Source of the DNA: CAYOHP01 sp964403795 [NCBI: uncultured bacterium]
GTDB taxonomy: Bacteria > Muiribacteriota > UBA6191 > CAZXTJ01
DNA length: 50,488 nt
Assembly (NCBI GenBank): GCA_964403795.1
Contig: CAYOHP010000034.1
Coordinates: 1-50,488, forward strand
Direction: 5' to 3'
The stretch's first letter is position 1. The number at the start of each line of letters is the position of its first letter. Made by a program: the position numbers and the translations under genes. Shown in pieces: positions 16,985 through 25,693 of the stretch. The notes under the pieces were generated by a model that searched no databases, had not been told where the DNA came from, and saw nothing but the letters and a program-made list of their open reading frames with translations.

Positions 16985-17796
16985 ACCCGATCCTCCTCTG
17001 GGTGGGGCCCTTCCCCATCACCTCTTTCGGACTCGCTTCGGCGATGGGCACCCTGCTCTCCTACCTGATCCTGACCCGAAGGGCACGGCGCGAGGGCATG
17101 GATCCGGAGGTGATCGTCGACATCTACCTGGTGATGCTGGTGCTCGGGTTCCTGGGTTGCCGGCTCATGTACCTGGTGTCCTACCCCGAGGCGTGGGCGA
17201 ACGACCCATGGGCGATCTTCAAGATCTGGTCGGGAGGACTCACGTTCTACGGAGGCTTCCTGGGCGCCTCCCTCGGGGGGCTCGCCTACTGCTGGCGGTA
17301 CCGCTTGCCGCTCCGGGAACTCTTCGACCTCTTCGTTCCCATGATGGCGCTCGGGCACATGTTCGGTCGGATCGGGTGCTTCGGGAACGGCTGCTGCTTC
17401 GGGACGCCCGTGGAGTACGGGTACGGCTGGGTCTTCCTCACCGATCCCCACCGGCTTCCCCGCCACGCCACCCAGCTCTACGAGGCCTTCGGGCTCGGGG
17501 TGCTGGCCCTGGTGCTCAATCGCATGTGGATCCGGGGCCAGCGGGGCGGCCGGGTCGGGGTCGGGTACATCGGAGGCTATGCGGTGCTCCGCTTCGGACT
17601 GGAGTTCTTCCGGGGCGACACCCTGGAGGAGAGCTACCTGTTCGGACTCACCCTCGGCCAGTCCACCGCCATCCTGCTCGTAGGCGTGGCGTTCGTCCTG
17701 TCCCGCTCGGTGGCGCCGTTGCCCCGGCCCCGACTGGGCGAGATGGTTCCCGAGGACTGTCGGCTCGAACCCGGGGAGGACGGCGCCCCGGGATAG
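16981..17796 (+). CDS. lgt: Prolipoprotein diacylglyceryl transferase, copy 2
   Basis: A second Lgt of 271 residues starts at the ATG that overlaps the first copy's stop. It keeps the family pattern: WSGGLTFYGGFLGA, GRIGCFGNGCCFGTP, ATQLYEAFG, and GGYAVLRFGLEFFRGD with the late conserved Arg. The two copies are clearly diverged, so this is an old duplication or a neofunctionalised pair rather than a recent repeat. A third, more distant relative is encoded at 38232-38972. Which of the first two is the main lipoprotein enzyme cannot be told from sequence. Confidence 0.92.
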   Translation: MNPILLWVGPFPITSFGLASAMGTLLSYLILTRRARREGMDPEVIVDIYLVMLVLGFLGCRLMYLVSYPEAWANDPWAIFKIWSGGLTFYGGFLGASLGGLAYCWRYRLPLRELFDLFVPMMALGHMFGRIGCFGNGCCFGTPVEYGYGWVFLTDPHRLPRHATQLYEAFGLGVLALVLNRMWIRGQRGGRVGVGYIGGYAVLRFGLEFFRGDTLEESYLFGLTLGQSTAILLVGVAFVLSRSVAPLPRPRLGEMVPEDCRLEPGEDGAPG

Positions 17797-17809
17797 GGGA
17801 GGGGGCAGG

Positions 17810-18220
17810 ATGGACGGGACCGGGAACCGGATCTGGACCGAGGCCGAGGCCTCGGCCTGGAGGCGCTTCTTCCATCTGGCCGGGGTGTGGAACCTGTGCG
17901 TCGGGCTGGTGTTCCTCGGCTTCGAGGTCGAGGTCCGACGCCTGGTCGGGATGCGTCCGGAGCGCGATCCCTACATCTCCCAGCTCTTCTTCCTGATCGT
18001 GATCCTGCTCGGCTGGGGCTATGCCCGGGTGGGCGACCACCTCGAGCGCGATTCCGACGTGCTCCGGATCGGGATGGTGGCCAAGGTCCTGGTGCTCGGT
18101 CTGGCCGTGGTCCATGCCGTGGCCGGCGGGCTGCCCTGGCTGATGGTGACGCCGGGCCTGGTCGACGGCTGGTTCGCCTGGCACTTCCGGACCTTCCTGG
18201 CCCGGGTGGCACAGGGCTAG
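17810..18220 (+). CDS. Small four-helix membrane protein (unknown)
   Basis: The 136-residue protein has four hydrophobic helices (around residues 22-42, 58-75, 85-105 and 107-125) and short charged loops. I recognise no family. An AGGGGGCAGG stretch just upstream of the ATG could serve as ribosome-binding site. It is the last gene of the operon, 13 bp after the second lgt. Its TAG stop lies in a CTAG palindrome that also carries the stop of the convergent kinase gene. Confidence 0.75.
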   Translation: MDGTGNRIWTEAEASAWRRFFHLAGVWNLCVGLVFLGFEVEVRRLVGMRPERDPYISQLFFLIVILLGWGYARVGDHLERDSDVLRIGMVAKVLVLGLAVVHAVAGGLPWLMVTPGLVDGWFAWHFRTFLARVAQG

Positions 18221-20436
18221 CCGGGGTCCCCTCGGTCCGGAAACAAGGCGGCCAGGGCGTCGAGGTTCCTTGGATCGTCTGCACCCCAGCGTCGGAGCGC
18301 CCCGTTCAGCCTCTCGACCTCCTCGCGGGCTCTCGGTACGGGGCAGGCGAAAAGGGGTTCCAGGACCTCCCGGACGCGGGTCACGGCCTCCTCCCGGCCG
18401 GCGTACTTCACGGCGGCTTGCAGCAGCTCGAAGCGCGCCCGGGCCGCCACGGTGTCGAGCAGTTGGGCGGCGCCCCCGATCGTCGAGGCATGGGCCGCCC
18501 GGTAGGACCAGTCGAAGGCCTGGCGCCGGGCCGGGTCCGGATCCCCGAGGGCCAACCGGAGGAAGATCGCCTGGTCCGAGGCCAGCTTGGCGGCGAGCAC
18601 GGTGGCGGCCCGACCCTCGGGTGGTCCGCCGATCAGGGTGAGGACGTCGAGGCGCAAGGCGGCCAGGGGACCGACCGCCTTCAGGAGGACCCTCCAGGAC
18701 CGGGTCTCCAGGATCCGCTCCGCAAGGGTCTCGCCTCCAGGTCGGGAGATCCTCCGGAAGGTCGAATGGACCAGGGTCTCGAAGGTCCTCACCGCGGCGG
18801 CGAAGCGATCCATGGCCAGCCGTCGGCCGGAGGCTCCGGATCGGATCAGGAGACCGGGGACGCCGCTCCACCCGTCCGGGTCGTCCACGGACTTGGCGAA
18901 GGCGATCAGGGCCCGGGCGGGCCCCGGCAGATCCTGGTCCCAACCCTCGGGTCGTCGGCCCTGCCGCAAGGCCTGGCAGGTTGTCCTCATCTCCTGGACC
19001 AGCTCCTCGATCCCGGTCTCGGTGTGGACGACATCGATGCCGGCATCGGGGGGCTCGGCGCCGGCGGTGCCGGCGGCCAGGAAGGGATGGAGCGGATCTG
19101 GGAACCCACGCGCCATGAGGCGTCCGGCCAGCCGGCCCAGGTCGCGGCGGAGGTCGGGCGGGAGGCCGGCGATCGGTGCCCCGCTGCGGACCAGGGCGTA
19201 GCAGCGGGCGATTCCCGGGACCCTCTCCAGGGCCGCCCGCTCGTCCAGCGGGTCGGGCGGGACCGCCGGGAGGCGGGAGGTGTCCCACCGGAGCGAGCGC
19301 GCCACCGCCTCGGCCAGCTCTCGCACCGGGTCCGGCTGCGGGTCCTCGCTTGCGGCCGGGTCCGGTGCAGGACCGGAGACCGTCGACTCCCTCGCGCCCG
19401 GGAACGACTGCCACCCGGTCGAAAGCCCGAGTGCGACCGCTGCGGCCACTGCGGCCAGCCTCCACGGTCCTCTTCGATCCGTCGGGGACGATGCGGTTCC
19501 AGGCACTCCTCCGCCCCTTGGGGACAGCCCGCTCGACTCCATGGGGGCATCGTCCGGGAGAAGGGTGGTTCCGGGTCGCGACGAGGGAAGGCCTGGGGCG
19601 CGCTCCTCGAGGTCGTCGGCCAGCTTCTCGAGATCCAAGGGCCGGGCCCCGGGCTCGTAGCTGAGGCAGGTGGAGAGGACGAGGGCTGCGGCTTCGGGCA
19701 CTCCCTCGATCCGCAGCGGTTCGGCGTCGATCTCGCCCCGGGCCGAGCCGAGCAGCAGCCGGACCGGGTCGGACCCGGGGATCGGGAGCCTCCCCGTGAG
19801 ACAGCGGTACCAGAGGCACCCGAGGGCGAACACGTCGCTGGCGGCACTGGCCCTTTCTCCTTGCGCCACCTCGGGTGCCAGATATCCCGGGGTTCCCAGC
19901 ACCACGCCGGTACCGGTGAGGGTGCTGGCACCCGCCACCCGGGCGAGGCCGAAATCCGAAACCCGGGCCTGGCCCTCGACCAGCAGCACGTTGGAAGGCT
20001 TGAGATCGCGGTGCAGGATCCCCGCCCGGTGCAGTGCCGCCAGTCCCCGGGTGGCGCCGACCAGCCGAGGCCAGAGGCCCTCGGGGTCGCGATCGGAGGC
20101 GTCGGCGAGCGATCCCTCGGCCCGGTCCATCAGGATCCAGACCCCGGCCTCGCACTCGCCTCCATCCCGCGGCGAGAGAACGTGGGGATGCGAGATCCGA
20201 CGGCCTGCCCAGAGCTCGCGCAGGGCTCTCGGGTCGACCCGAGAGGGGGGGATCCACTTCAGCGCGAGCGGCCTCGTGTCGCTCCGCTCGCGGACCGCGA
20301 ACACCATCCCCGAGGCGCCCTCGCCGAGCCATCCCTCGGGTTCGAAGCGGACGCGCAGACTGGCCGGGAACGCAGCAGCCGGATCGGTCGACCGTCGACC
20401 TGCAGAGCCTTCGGGACCGGTCCCGAGATTCCGGAT
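18217..20436 (-). CDS. Membrane-anchored Ser/Thr kinase with novel C-terminal domain (kinase 2)
   Basis: A Hanks-type kinase domain opens with EGWLGEGASGMVFAV (glycine loop) and continues with LALKW, HRDLKPSN, SDFGLA and GTPGYLAPE, so it should be active. A transmembrane helix lies near residues 322-342, and about 400 helical residues follow outside the membrane. The first ATG in this frame, at 20307, falls inside the glycine loop, and there is no ATG, GTG or TTG between it and the upstream stop near 20475. I therefore place a tentative start at the ATC codon 20436-20434, which has GGGAGG four bases upstream (739 residues). A CTG start or a sequencing frameshift are alternatives. Blocks of the C-terminal part match the kinase at 22092-24548. 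It is divergent from the FHA activator gene. Confidence 0.85.
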   Translation of the reverse strand: MRNLGTGPEGSAGRRSTDPAAAFPASLRVRFEPEGWLGEGASGMVFAVRERSDTRPLALKWIPPSRVDPRALRELWAGRRISHPHVLSPRDGGECEAGVWILMDRAEGSLADASDRDPEGLWPRLVGATRGLAALHRAGILHRDLKPSNVLLVEGQARVSDFGLARVAGASTLTGTGVVLGTPGYLAPEVAQGERASAASDVFALGCLWYRCLTGRLPIPGSDPVRLLLGSARGEIDAEPLRIEGVPEAAALVLSTCLSYEPGARPLDLEKLADDLEERAPGLPSSRPGTTLLPDDAPMESSGLSPRGGGVPGTASSPTDRRGPWRLAAVAAAVALGLSTGWQSFPGARESTVSGPAPDPAASEDPQPDPVRELAEAVARSLRWDTSRLPAVPPDPLDERAALERVPGIARCYALVRSGAPIAGLPPDLRRDLGRLAGRLMARGFPDPLHPFLAAGTAGAEPPDAGIDVVHTETGIEELVQEMRTTCQALRQGRRPEGWDQDLPGPARALIAFAKSVDDPDGWSGVPGLLIRSGASGRRLAMDRFAAAVRTFETLVHSTFRRISRPGGETLAERILETRSWRVLLKAVGPLAALRLDVLTLIGGPPEGRAATVLAAKLASDQAIFLRLALGDPDPARRQAFDWSYRAAHASTIGGAAQLLDTVAARARFELLQAAVKYAGREEAVTRVREVLEPLFACPVPRAREEVERLNGALRRWGADDPRNLDALAALFPDRGDPG

Positions 20437-20736
20437 GACGCCTCCCGACCTCCAGGTGATCGCCCGCCCGGGTCACCTGCCGCCACGGACCTTCCGGTCC
20501 GATCCGCTGCAAGCCGCGTGCCCGCGTCCCGCTCGGGGGTCGATCGCTCCCGCGGGTCGGATGGTGGTACCGGGAGCGGACCGGGCGGTCCGGGCCCGAT
20601 GCGGCCCCGGGGTCTCCCTGGTCTCGCGCCCCGCCTCCCAGGTCGCATGTGTCGCGGGTGTCCCGGTGCGGCGCGGTCCTCGCACCCCGGCGATTCCCCG
20701 CGGTAGCCTGGACGCCGACCGGGAGGATTCGACCCA
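20437..20736. other. Divergent control region between kinase 2 and the FHA activator
   Basis: These 300 bases separate divergent genes. The right side holds TAGCCT (20704-20709) and GGGAGG (20721-20726) for the activator gene. The left side holds the GGGAGG (20441-20446, minus) for kinase 2. I see no sigma-54 type GG-N10-GC box with convincing context, and no gene. Confidence 0.5.
20704..20709 (+). promoter_or_regulatory. Putative -10 element TAGCCT before the FHA activator
   Basis: CGGTAGCCTGG lies 27 nt before the GTG start. The same core, GTAGCCT or GTAACCT followed by a G-rich stretch, occurs before rluD, ftsY and the ferredoxin gene. No -35 match is seen. Confidence 0.45.
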
Positions 20737-22062
20737 GTGGACTCGATCACCACGGTGGTGCGGGCCGAGGACGGCGCCCGCATCCAGTTCCGCAGACTGA
20801 TGCTCGTCGTGACCGAGGGCCCCGACCAGGGCCGGGAGGTCGAGCTCCAGGGCGGGGACTTGACGGTCGGGAGGGGCGAAGCGGCGGGACTCCGCCTGAA
20901 CGATTCCGCCGTCTCCCGCGAGCACTTCCGCCTCTCGGTCGACACCGAGGGGGTCCGGGTGGAGGATCTCGGGAGCCGCAGCGGCACCCGCGTCAACGGG
21001 GTCTCGGTGGGCTCGGCCCGGCTCTCCCCCGGGGCCGTGATCCAGATCGGGGCGACCTCGCTGCGCCTGTCCCGGGTGGAGACCGAGCTCTCGGCTCCCC
21101 GGCATGGCCTCGACGAGTTCATGGGGATGATGGGCGGATGCCTCCCCATGCGCGAGCTCTTCGGCCTGGTGGAGCGGGTGGCACCGCTGAGCCTCCCGGT
21201 CCTGCTCCGGGGCGAGACCGGGACCGGCAAGGAAGGCCTGGCGCGGGCCATCCACCAGAAGAGCCCCAGGGCCGGCAAGGCCTTCGTGGTGGTCGACTGC
21301 ACCCTGCTCGGCGATCCGACCCATGCCAGGAGCGAGCTCTTCGGCCATGAGAAGGGCTCCTTCACCGGCGCCGAAAGGCCCCGCACCGGTGCCTTCGCGC
21401 TGGCCGACGGGGGGACCCTGTTCCTGGACGAGATCGGGGAGCTCCCGGCCGAGATCCAGGCCCAGCTCCTCCGGGTGCTCCAGGAGGGCGAGGTCAAGGC
21501 GCTCGGCTCCGAGCGGGTGACCCGGGTCGACGTCCGCATGGTGAGCGCCACCCATCGCCCCCTCGAACACCTGGTGGCCGAGGGCCGCTTCCGGAGGGAC
21601 CTCTTCTTCCGGCTCGCCGGGATCACCCTCGAGGTGCCGCCGCTCAGGGCCCGCGAGAGGGACGTGGAGCTGCTCGCCCGCTACTTCCTCCCGGAGGGCC
21701 TGGAGTTCGAGAAGGCGGCGGTCGAGGCCCTCCGGGCCCACGACTGGCCGGGCAACGTCCGGGAGCTCCAGTTCGTGATCGAGCGGGCCGCGGCATTGGC
21801 CCGGGGCAACCGGGTCACGGCCCGCGATCTGGGGCTCGACTCGGCCGTCTCCACCCCGATCACCCAGGGGGCGTCACCCTCCACGGCCCACGTGGTGCCG
21901 CCCAGCGTCCGGGACCGGGCCGCCAAGCTCGATGCCCAGGTGCTGATCGACGCCCTGCAGAAGACCGGGGGCAACCGCAAGGACGCCGCCAAGCTGCTCG
22001 GCGTGAGCCGGGCCACTCTCTACCGCAAGCTCGCCGAATTCGGCCTCGAGGGCGGAGGGTAG
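20737..22062 (+). CDS. FHA-domain sigma-54-dependent transcriptional activator
   Basis: This 441-residue regulator has three parts. The N-terminal FHA domain (about residues 20-105: VGRGE, SREHFRL, GSRSGTRVNG) binds phosphothreonine peptides. The central AAA+ domain (about 125-345) has Walker A GETGTGKE, the sigma-54 contact loop GSFTGA (usual form GAFTGA), Walker B GGTLFLDEIGE and the arginine-finger region. A Fis-type helix-turn-helix ends the protein (GNRKDAAKLLGVSRATLYRKL). There is no receiver domain, so control probably comes through phosphorylation read by FHA, a design well known in myxobacteria. It sits between two Ser/Thr kinase genes, the obvious candidates for its upstream signal. 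GTG start with GGGAGG 10 nt upstream. Confidence 0.94.
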   Translation: MDSITTVVRAEDGARIQFRRLMLVVTEGPDQGREVELQGGDLTVGRGEAAGLRLNDSAVSREHFRLSVDTEGVRVEDLGSRSGTRVNGVSVGSARLSPGAVIQIGATSLRLSRVETELSAPRHGLDEFMGMMGGCLPMRELFGLVERVAPLSLPVLLRGETGTGKEGLARAIHQKSPRAGKAFVVVDCTLLGDPTHARSELFGHEKGSFTGAERPRTGAFALADGGTLFLDEIGELPAEIQAQLLRVLQEGEVKALGSERVTRVDVRMVSATHRPLEHLVAEGRFRRDLFFRLAGITLEVPPLRARERDVELLARYFLPEGLEFEKAAVEALRAHDWPGNVRELQFVIERAAALARGNRVTARDLGLDSAVSTPITQGASPSTAHVVPPSVRDRAAKLDAQVLIDALQKTGGNRKDAAKLLGVSRATLYRKLAEFGLEGGG

Positions 22063-22091
22063 TCCCCGGGCAGCTCCCCCTCCGGCGGAGC

Positions 22092-24548
22092 CTACTCCGG
22101 TTCCTCGTCCTCCTCGGGGTCCCGGCGCCCTCGACGGGAGTCCGGGTCCTCCCGCACCACCTTCCCCCACCTCGCTTCCAGGGCCTCCAGGGCTTCCATC
22201 CGGCCTCCCGCCGAGCGCTGGATCGCCTCCCAGAGCGTGAAGCGGCACCTGGCGACCTCCTTGGGGGAAAGGCCGAGCATGCCTTTCTCGACCAGGTCCA
22301 CGGCGAGATCGACCTCGGTCTTGCCGAGCGCCTTGCCCAGCGGTCGCCCGATCCGGTCCAGGGCCCTGCGGAACCTGGTCCGGGCGAAGGGACCGTCGGG
22401 GGGCGCCAGGGCCGGGAGCAGGGCTTCGAAGATCCGGATCCTCGCCTCCTTGCCGCTGTTCTCGGCCGGCGAGTCCGACATGATCGAGAAATGCAGGGTC
22501 CGCTCCTGCAGATAGGACCCCAGCATGAAGGCGGCCGCCGGGGTACGGGGCGGACCACCGAGGATCGCCAGGGGGGAGTGGCGCTTCAAGGCCACCACGC
22601 CGAGGTGATCGTTGCGCAGGAACCAATGGAAGAAGAGCAGCGAGGCCCGCTCTCCCTCCTCGCCGGGCTCGTTGGCGGCCCGGGCGAAGGCGTAGAGTGC
22701 CAGCTCGAACCTCCGGGTGGTCTCGGGCCCGACCCAGGCATCGACGACCTGGCGGGCCTCGGGTCCGAAGCCGTAGAGCCGGGTCAGGAGGTTCCGGGCG
22801 CTCCACTTCCCCTGCTGGCCCCGGAAGATCTCGACCATGCCCACGAAGGGCCCCAGGCCTTCGGGCAGCGAAGGAGGAGTCCGTCCAGCCGCGATCGCGG
22901 CGGCTTCGCCGTCGATCCGGATCCCTTCCCGGGTCACCGCATCGGCGGCCCGCCAGGCGGTGGCCATCCACCCCTTGAGCGGTGCCTTGAGGTAGGGGGT
23001 GGTGGTGTCCTCGGGACCCGGCGGGAGCACCAGGACGCCATCCGCCGGGCTCGCCGAGAGGAAGGGCTCGAAGGGGCTTGCGAGGCCGAGGTCGGCCAGC
23101 CGGCTCCCGAGCTCGTCGAGTTCGGGCCGCAGCGCCGGGTCGAGGGTCTCGGGACGCCCTCCGGTCTCGATCCAGCGCAGGAACCTCCGGACCGCCGGGA
23201 CCCGCTCGGCCCGGGCGCCCCAGAGCAACGGCTCCTCGGCATCCCGGCCCACGTCGGCGAGCACGTCGGGTCCGTGGGTGGCCAGCGCCGCGCCCAGGGC
23301 CGCCACGAAGTCGTCCCCCAGGGGCGGAGGGTCTCCCGCCTGGCCGGCCTTGGTCCCGTCTCGACCCTCGGGCCGGGGGGGCGCCTCGGCACCTCCCGGT
23401 GTCTCCCCGCCGGTCCCGGGATCCGCGGGAGGCGCAGGGGCCCGGAGCAGCCAGCCGATTCCCATCCCGGTCAGGGCTGTCGAGAGGAGCAGGACCAGGA
23501 GCGGCTTGCCGCCCGGTCCGGGCGCGGCCAGTGGCCGGGTGGCCGGCTCCGCAGGCACGGCGAGGGAGCGGAAGCCCGGCGTGACGGCCTCTGCGGGGGC
23601 GTTCCGCTGGCCCCTCCGTCCGGACAACGGACCCCCAAGGAGGCCCGATGGCACCTCCTCGGTCGGCGCGTCGGGCGAGAGCACGGGCGCCAGGACCTTC
23701 CCTTCCCGGAGCGCCTCGCCGGCCTCCCGGGCCGAGGCGATCCGGGCCTCCCTGGTCTTGGCGATCATGCGCATGACCACTCCCGACAGGGCGCTGGAGG
23801 TCCCCGGCACCGTCCCGGCCAGGGCCGGCGGGTGGTGGAAGACATGCTTTTCCGCCACCTGGGCCAGATCGGCGCCCTGGAAGGGGTTCTCGAGGGTGGC
23901 GAACTCGTAGAAGATCACCCCGGTCGAATAGAGGTCGTCGCGGGGGTCCGGGAGCTGGCCGTTCAATTGGTCCGGGGACATGTAGACGGGAGTGCCGACG
24001 ATCATCCCGGTGGCGGTCAGGCGGGTGGCATCGTCGACGAAGGTCGCCAACCCGAAGTCGATGATGCGGAGCTCGCCTTCCCGGGTGATCACCAGGTTGG
24101 CGGGCTTCAGGTCCCGGTGCACGATCCCGAGTTCGTGGATCGCCCGGAGCCCGTCCAGGCACTCCAGGAGCAGCTTCTCGACCCGGGCGGGCTCCGGGCG
24201 GGCACGGTCCATGCGCCGGGTGGTGATCTCCCGTGCCAGGGTGGCCTCGCCCTCGTCCGGGAAGACCAGGTAGGCCGACTCCTTGTCGCTCCCGAAGTCC
24301 AGCACCCGGCACACGTTGGGATGGTCGAGTTCGGCCAGGATCCTCGCCTCCCGGTGGAACCGCTCCCGTTGCTTGGGGTCGACGCTGTCGGTGAGGCGCA
24401 CGACCTTGACCACCACGGGCCGTTCCAGGCCGGGCTGGCGGGCCCGGAACACCAGCCCGAAAGCGCCCCGACCGAGCACCTCCCCCGGCTCGTAGCGATC
24501 CAGAATTCCCGGCGCCAGGCTGCGCACCAGGCGTTCGGCCTCGCTCAA
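22092..24548 (-). CDS. Membrane-anchored Ser/Thr kinase with novel C-terminal domain (kinase 3)
   Basis: The kinase domain (about residues 18-280) shows VLGRGAFGLVFRA, the VVVK lysine, HRDLKPANLV, IDFGLA and GTPVYMSPDQ, where the usual APE Glu is Asp. A transmembrane helix follows at about 347-367 (LLVLLLSTALTGMGIGWLL), then about 450 outside residues with no known domain. Three stretches of that region match kinase 2: ERVPAVRRFL with a following PFEPFLSA, ILGGPPRTPAAAF, and ARCRFTLWEAIQRSAG. I choose the TTG at 24548 (818 residues), behind a GGGGGG stretch and a TACACT hexamer. An ATG at 24638, overlapping the preceding gene, would add 30 Arg/Pro-rich residues. The protein is convergent with the FHA activator. 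Confidence 0.9.
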   Translation of the reverse strand: MSEAERLVRSLAPGILDRYEPGEVLGRGAFGLVFRARQPGLERPVVVKVVRLTDSVDPKQRERFHREARILAELDHPNVCRVLDFGSDKESAYLVFPDEGEATLAREITTRRMDRARPEPARVEKLLLECLDGLRAIHELGIVHRDLKPANLVITREGELRIIDFGLATFVDDATRLTATGMIVGTPVYMSPDQLNGQLPDPRDDLYSTGVIFYEFATLENPFQGADLAQVAEKHVFHHPPALAGTVPGTSSALSGVVMRMIAKTREARIASAREAGEALREGKVLAPVLSPDAPTEEVPSGLLGGPLSGRRGQRNAPAEAVTPGFRSLAVPAEPATRPLAAPGPGGKPLLVLLLSTALTGMGIGWLLRAPAPPADPGTGGETPGGAEAPPRPEGRDGTKAGQAGDPPPLGDDFVAALGAALATHGPDVLADVGRDAEEPLLWGARAERVPAVRRFLRWIETGGRPETLDPALRPELDELGSRLADLGLASPFEPFLSASPADGVLVLPPGPEDTTTPYLKAPLKGWMATAWRAADAVTREGIRIDGEAAAIAAGRTPPSLPEGLGPFVGMVEIFRGQQGKWSARNLLTRLYGFGPEARQVVDAWVGPETTRRFELALYAFARAANEPGEEGERASLLFFHWFLRNDHLGVVALKRHSPLAILGGPPRTPAAAFMLGSYLQERTLHFSIMSDSPAENSGKEARIRIFEALLPALAPPDGPFARTRFRRALDRIGRPLGKALGKTEVDLAVDLVEKGMLGLSPKEVARCRFTLWEAIQRSAGGRMEALEALEARWGKVVREDPDSRRGRRDPEEDEEPE

Positions 24549-24586
24549 CCCCGGGCCCCCCTTTCCGCGGCGTGCCCCTGGGGTCG

Positions 24587-24592
24587 AGTGTA
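24587..24592 (-). promoter_or_regulatory. Putative -10 element TACACT before kinase 3
   Basis: TACACT on the minus strand ends 38 nt before the TTG chosen as start, just after the stop of the upstream gene at 24619. The same hexamer precedes the RING-finger gene. It supports the shorter start for kinase 3. Confidence 0.35.
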
Positions 24593-24618
24593 GCCGCCTG
24601 GGCCGCTCCCCGGGCGGG

Positions 24619-25494
24619 TCAGTCGAGGAGTCCCGCATCCGGCCGGAGGAAGGAGGCCAGGGGGTTCGGGGAGTCCTTCCCCGGGGACTGGGCCGAGACC
24701 TCGGTCCCCGGTGCGGGGGCGACCGCCGGCGGGGGGATGCGCTCCAGGCGACGCCGCAGCCGGGTCCGGGTCCGGCTGTCGTCCCGGCCGGGAATCTCGC
24801 TCCTGGTAAGGATCTCGGCCCGGAGCTCGACGATCTCCCCGGTCCGATGGTCGAGCCGGAGCCGGCTGGCCAGACGCAGCCGGTAGCGCGCCCCGGTGCC
24901 GGCATCGACGCCGCTGGAGGTCCCGCGGAGGTCGATCTGGTGGACGAGCCTGCCGTCGATCTCGAGCGTTCCCCTGAATCGGTGACGGAGCACGACGGTG
25001 TAGGGGAACTCGCTGCTGGGCTCGATCCGGCGTTCCCAGACCTCCCCCGGGACGACCGGCCGTTCGGGCAGGACCGGGATCGCCAGGTCGCCGACGGCCT
25101 CCGAGGGAACGCCTGGGCCCACCAGGCGGAAGGAGCGCCGGGGAACCGCCCACTCGGAAGGTGGCGGGGCTTCGACCGGAAGCTCCTGGAGATCGTCGCC
25201 GGCGCCGAGGGCGAGCTCGGAAGCGATCACCGTCCGGGTGCCCTTGCGGGCCACTGCGCTCGCCTCTTCGAAGCGGTCCTCCCAGGTCTGCGACCGCCGC
25301 ACCCGGAAGACCAGGGCGGTGAGGTCGCTTCCCTCCCGCCGCTCCTCCGATTGCTCGGCGTTGCGGTAGTGCACGGTGCCGACCACGGTGTCGTAGCGCA
25401 GGGTGACGGGCGGCTCGCCCGCCAGGGCCGCAGGCACCAGTCCGGCCAGGAGGCCCAGGGTCACGCTCCGGAGGATCCTCGCTTCCCGCTCCAC
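24619..25494 (-). CDS. Exported protein of unknown function
   Basis: From the GTG at 25494 the protein has 291 residues and a typical signal peptide (SVTLGLLAGLVPAALAGEP). The mature part looks beta-rich (repeated alternating patterns such as VTLRYDTVVGTVHY and RYRLRLASRLRLDH) and ends in an Arg-rich and Pro-rich tail. I do not recognise a family with confidence. The overall look is of an exported beta-strand domain seen in uncharacterised envelope proteins. An upstream frame reaching to 25647 is open but low-complexity and would bury the signal peptide. It ends 70 bp before the kinase 3 start and may be expressed with it. Confidence 0.7.
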   Translation of the reverse strand: MEREARILRSVTLGLLAGLVPAALAGEPPVTLRYDTVVGTVHYRNAEQSEERREGSDLTALVFRVRRSQTWEDRFEEASAVARKGTRTVIASELALGAGDDLQELPVEAPPPSEWAVPRRSFRLVGPGVPSEAVGDLAIPVLPERPVVPGEVWERRIEPSSEFPYTVVLRHRFRGTLEIDGRLVHQIDLRGTSSGVDAGTGARYRLRLASRLRLDHRTGEIVELRAEILTRSEIPGRDDSRTRTRLRRRLERIPPPAVAPAPGTEVSAQSPGKDSPNPLASFLRPDAGLLD

Positions 25495-25502
25495 GACCTG
25501 CC

Positions 25503-25524
25503 CCTTCCGTTCCGCTACGGAAGG
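25503..25524. repeat. Inverted repeat upstream of the exported-protein gene
   Basis: CCTTCCG and CGGAAGG are separated by 8 nt, forming a perfect 7-bp stem 9 nt before the start codon on the minus strand. It could be a small operator or mRNA hairpin, or chance in GC-rich DNA. Confidence 0.3.
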
Positions 25525-25679
25525 CTGCGAAGCAGGACCCGTGCCGGAACGCGTCCAGGCTCGGGAAGCCGATCCCCGGCTCGGGTCCGGCCTTCCTCGT
25601 GTCTCAGGCGCCGCATCCCCCGTCGGCTCGACCTGCTCCTGAGGCATGCGAGACGTGGAACGGGCTCCCTCCCAGGGCG

Positions 25680-25685
25680 TAGCCT
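25680..25685 (+). promoter_or_regulatory. Putative -10 element TAGCCT before rluD
   Basis: GCGTAGCCTTGGGG ends 8 nt before the GTG start, so the mRNA would be essentially leaderless. No Shine-Dalgarno sequence is present, which is consistent. Confidence 0.5.
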
Positions 25686-25693
25686 TGGGGCCT

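Noticed and set aside
20437-20736. Sigma-54 promoter in the divergent region
   Set aside because: GG-N10-GC matches are frequent by chance at this GC content, and none has a convincing TGGCAC-N5-TTGC form.
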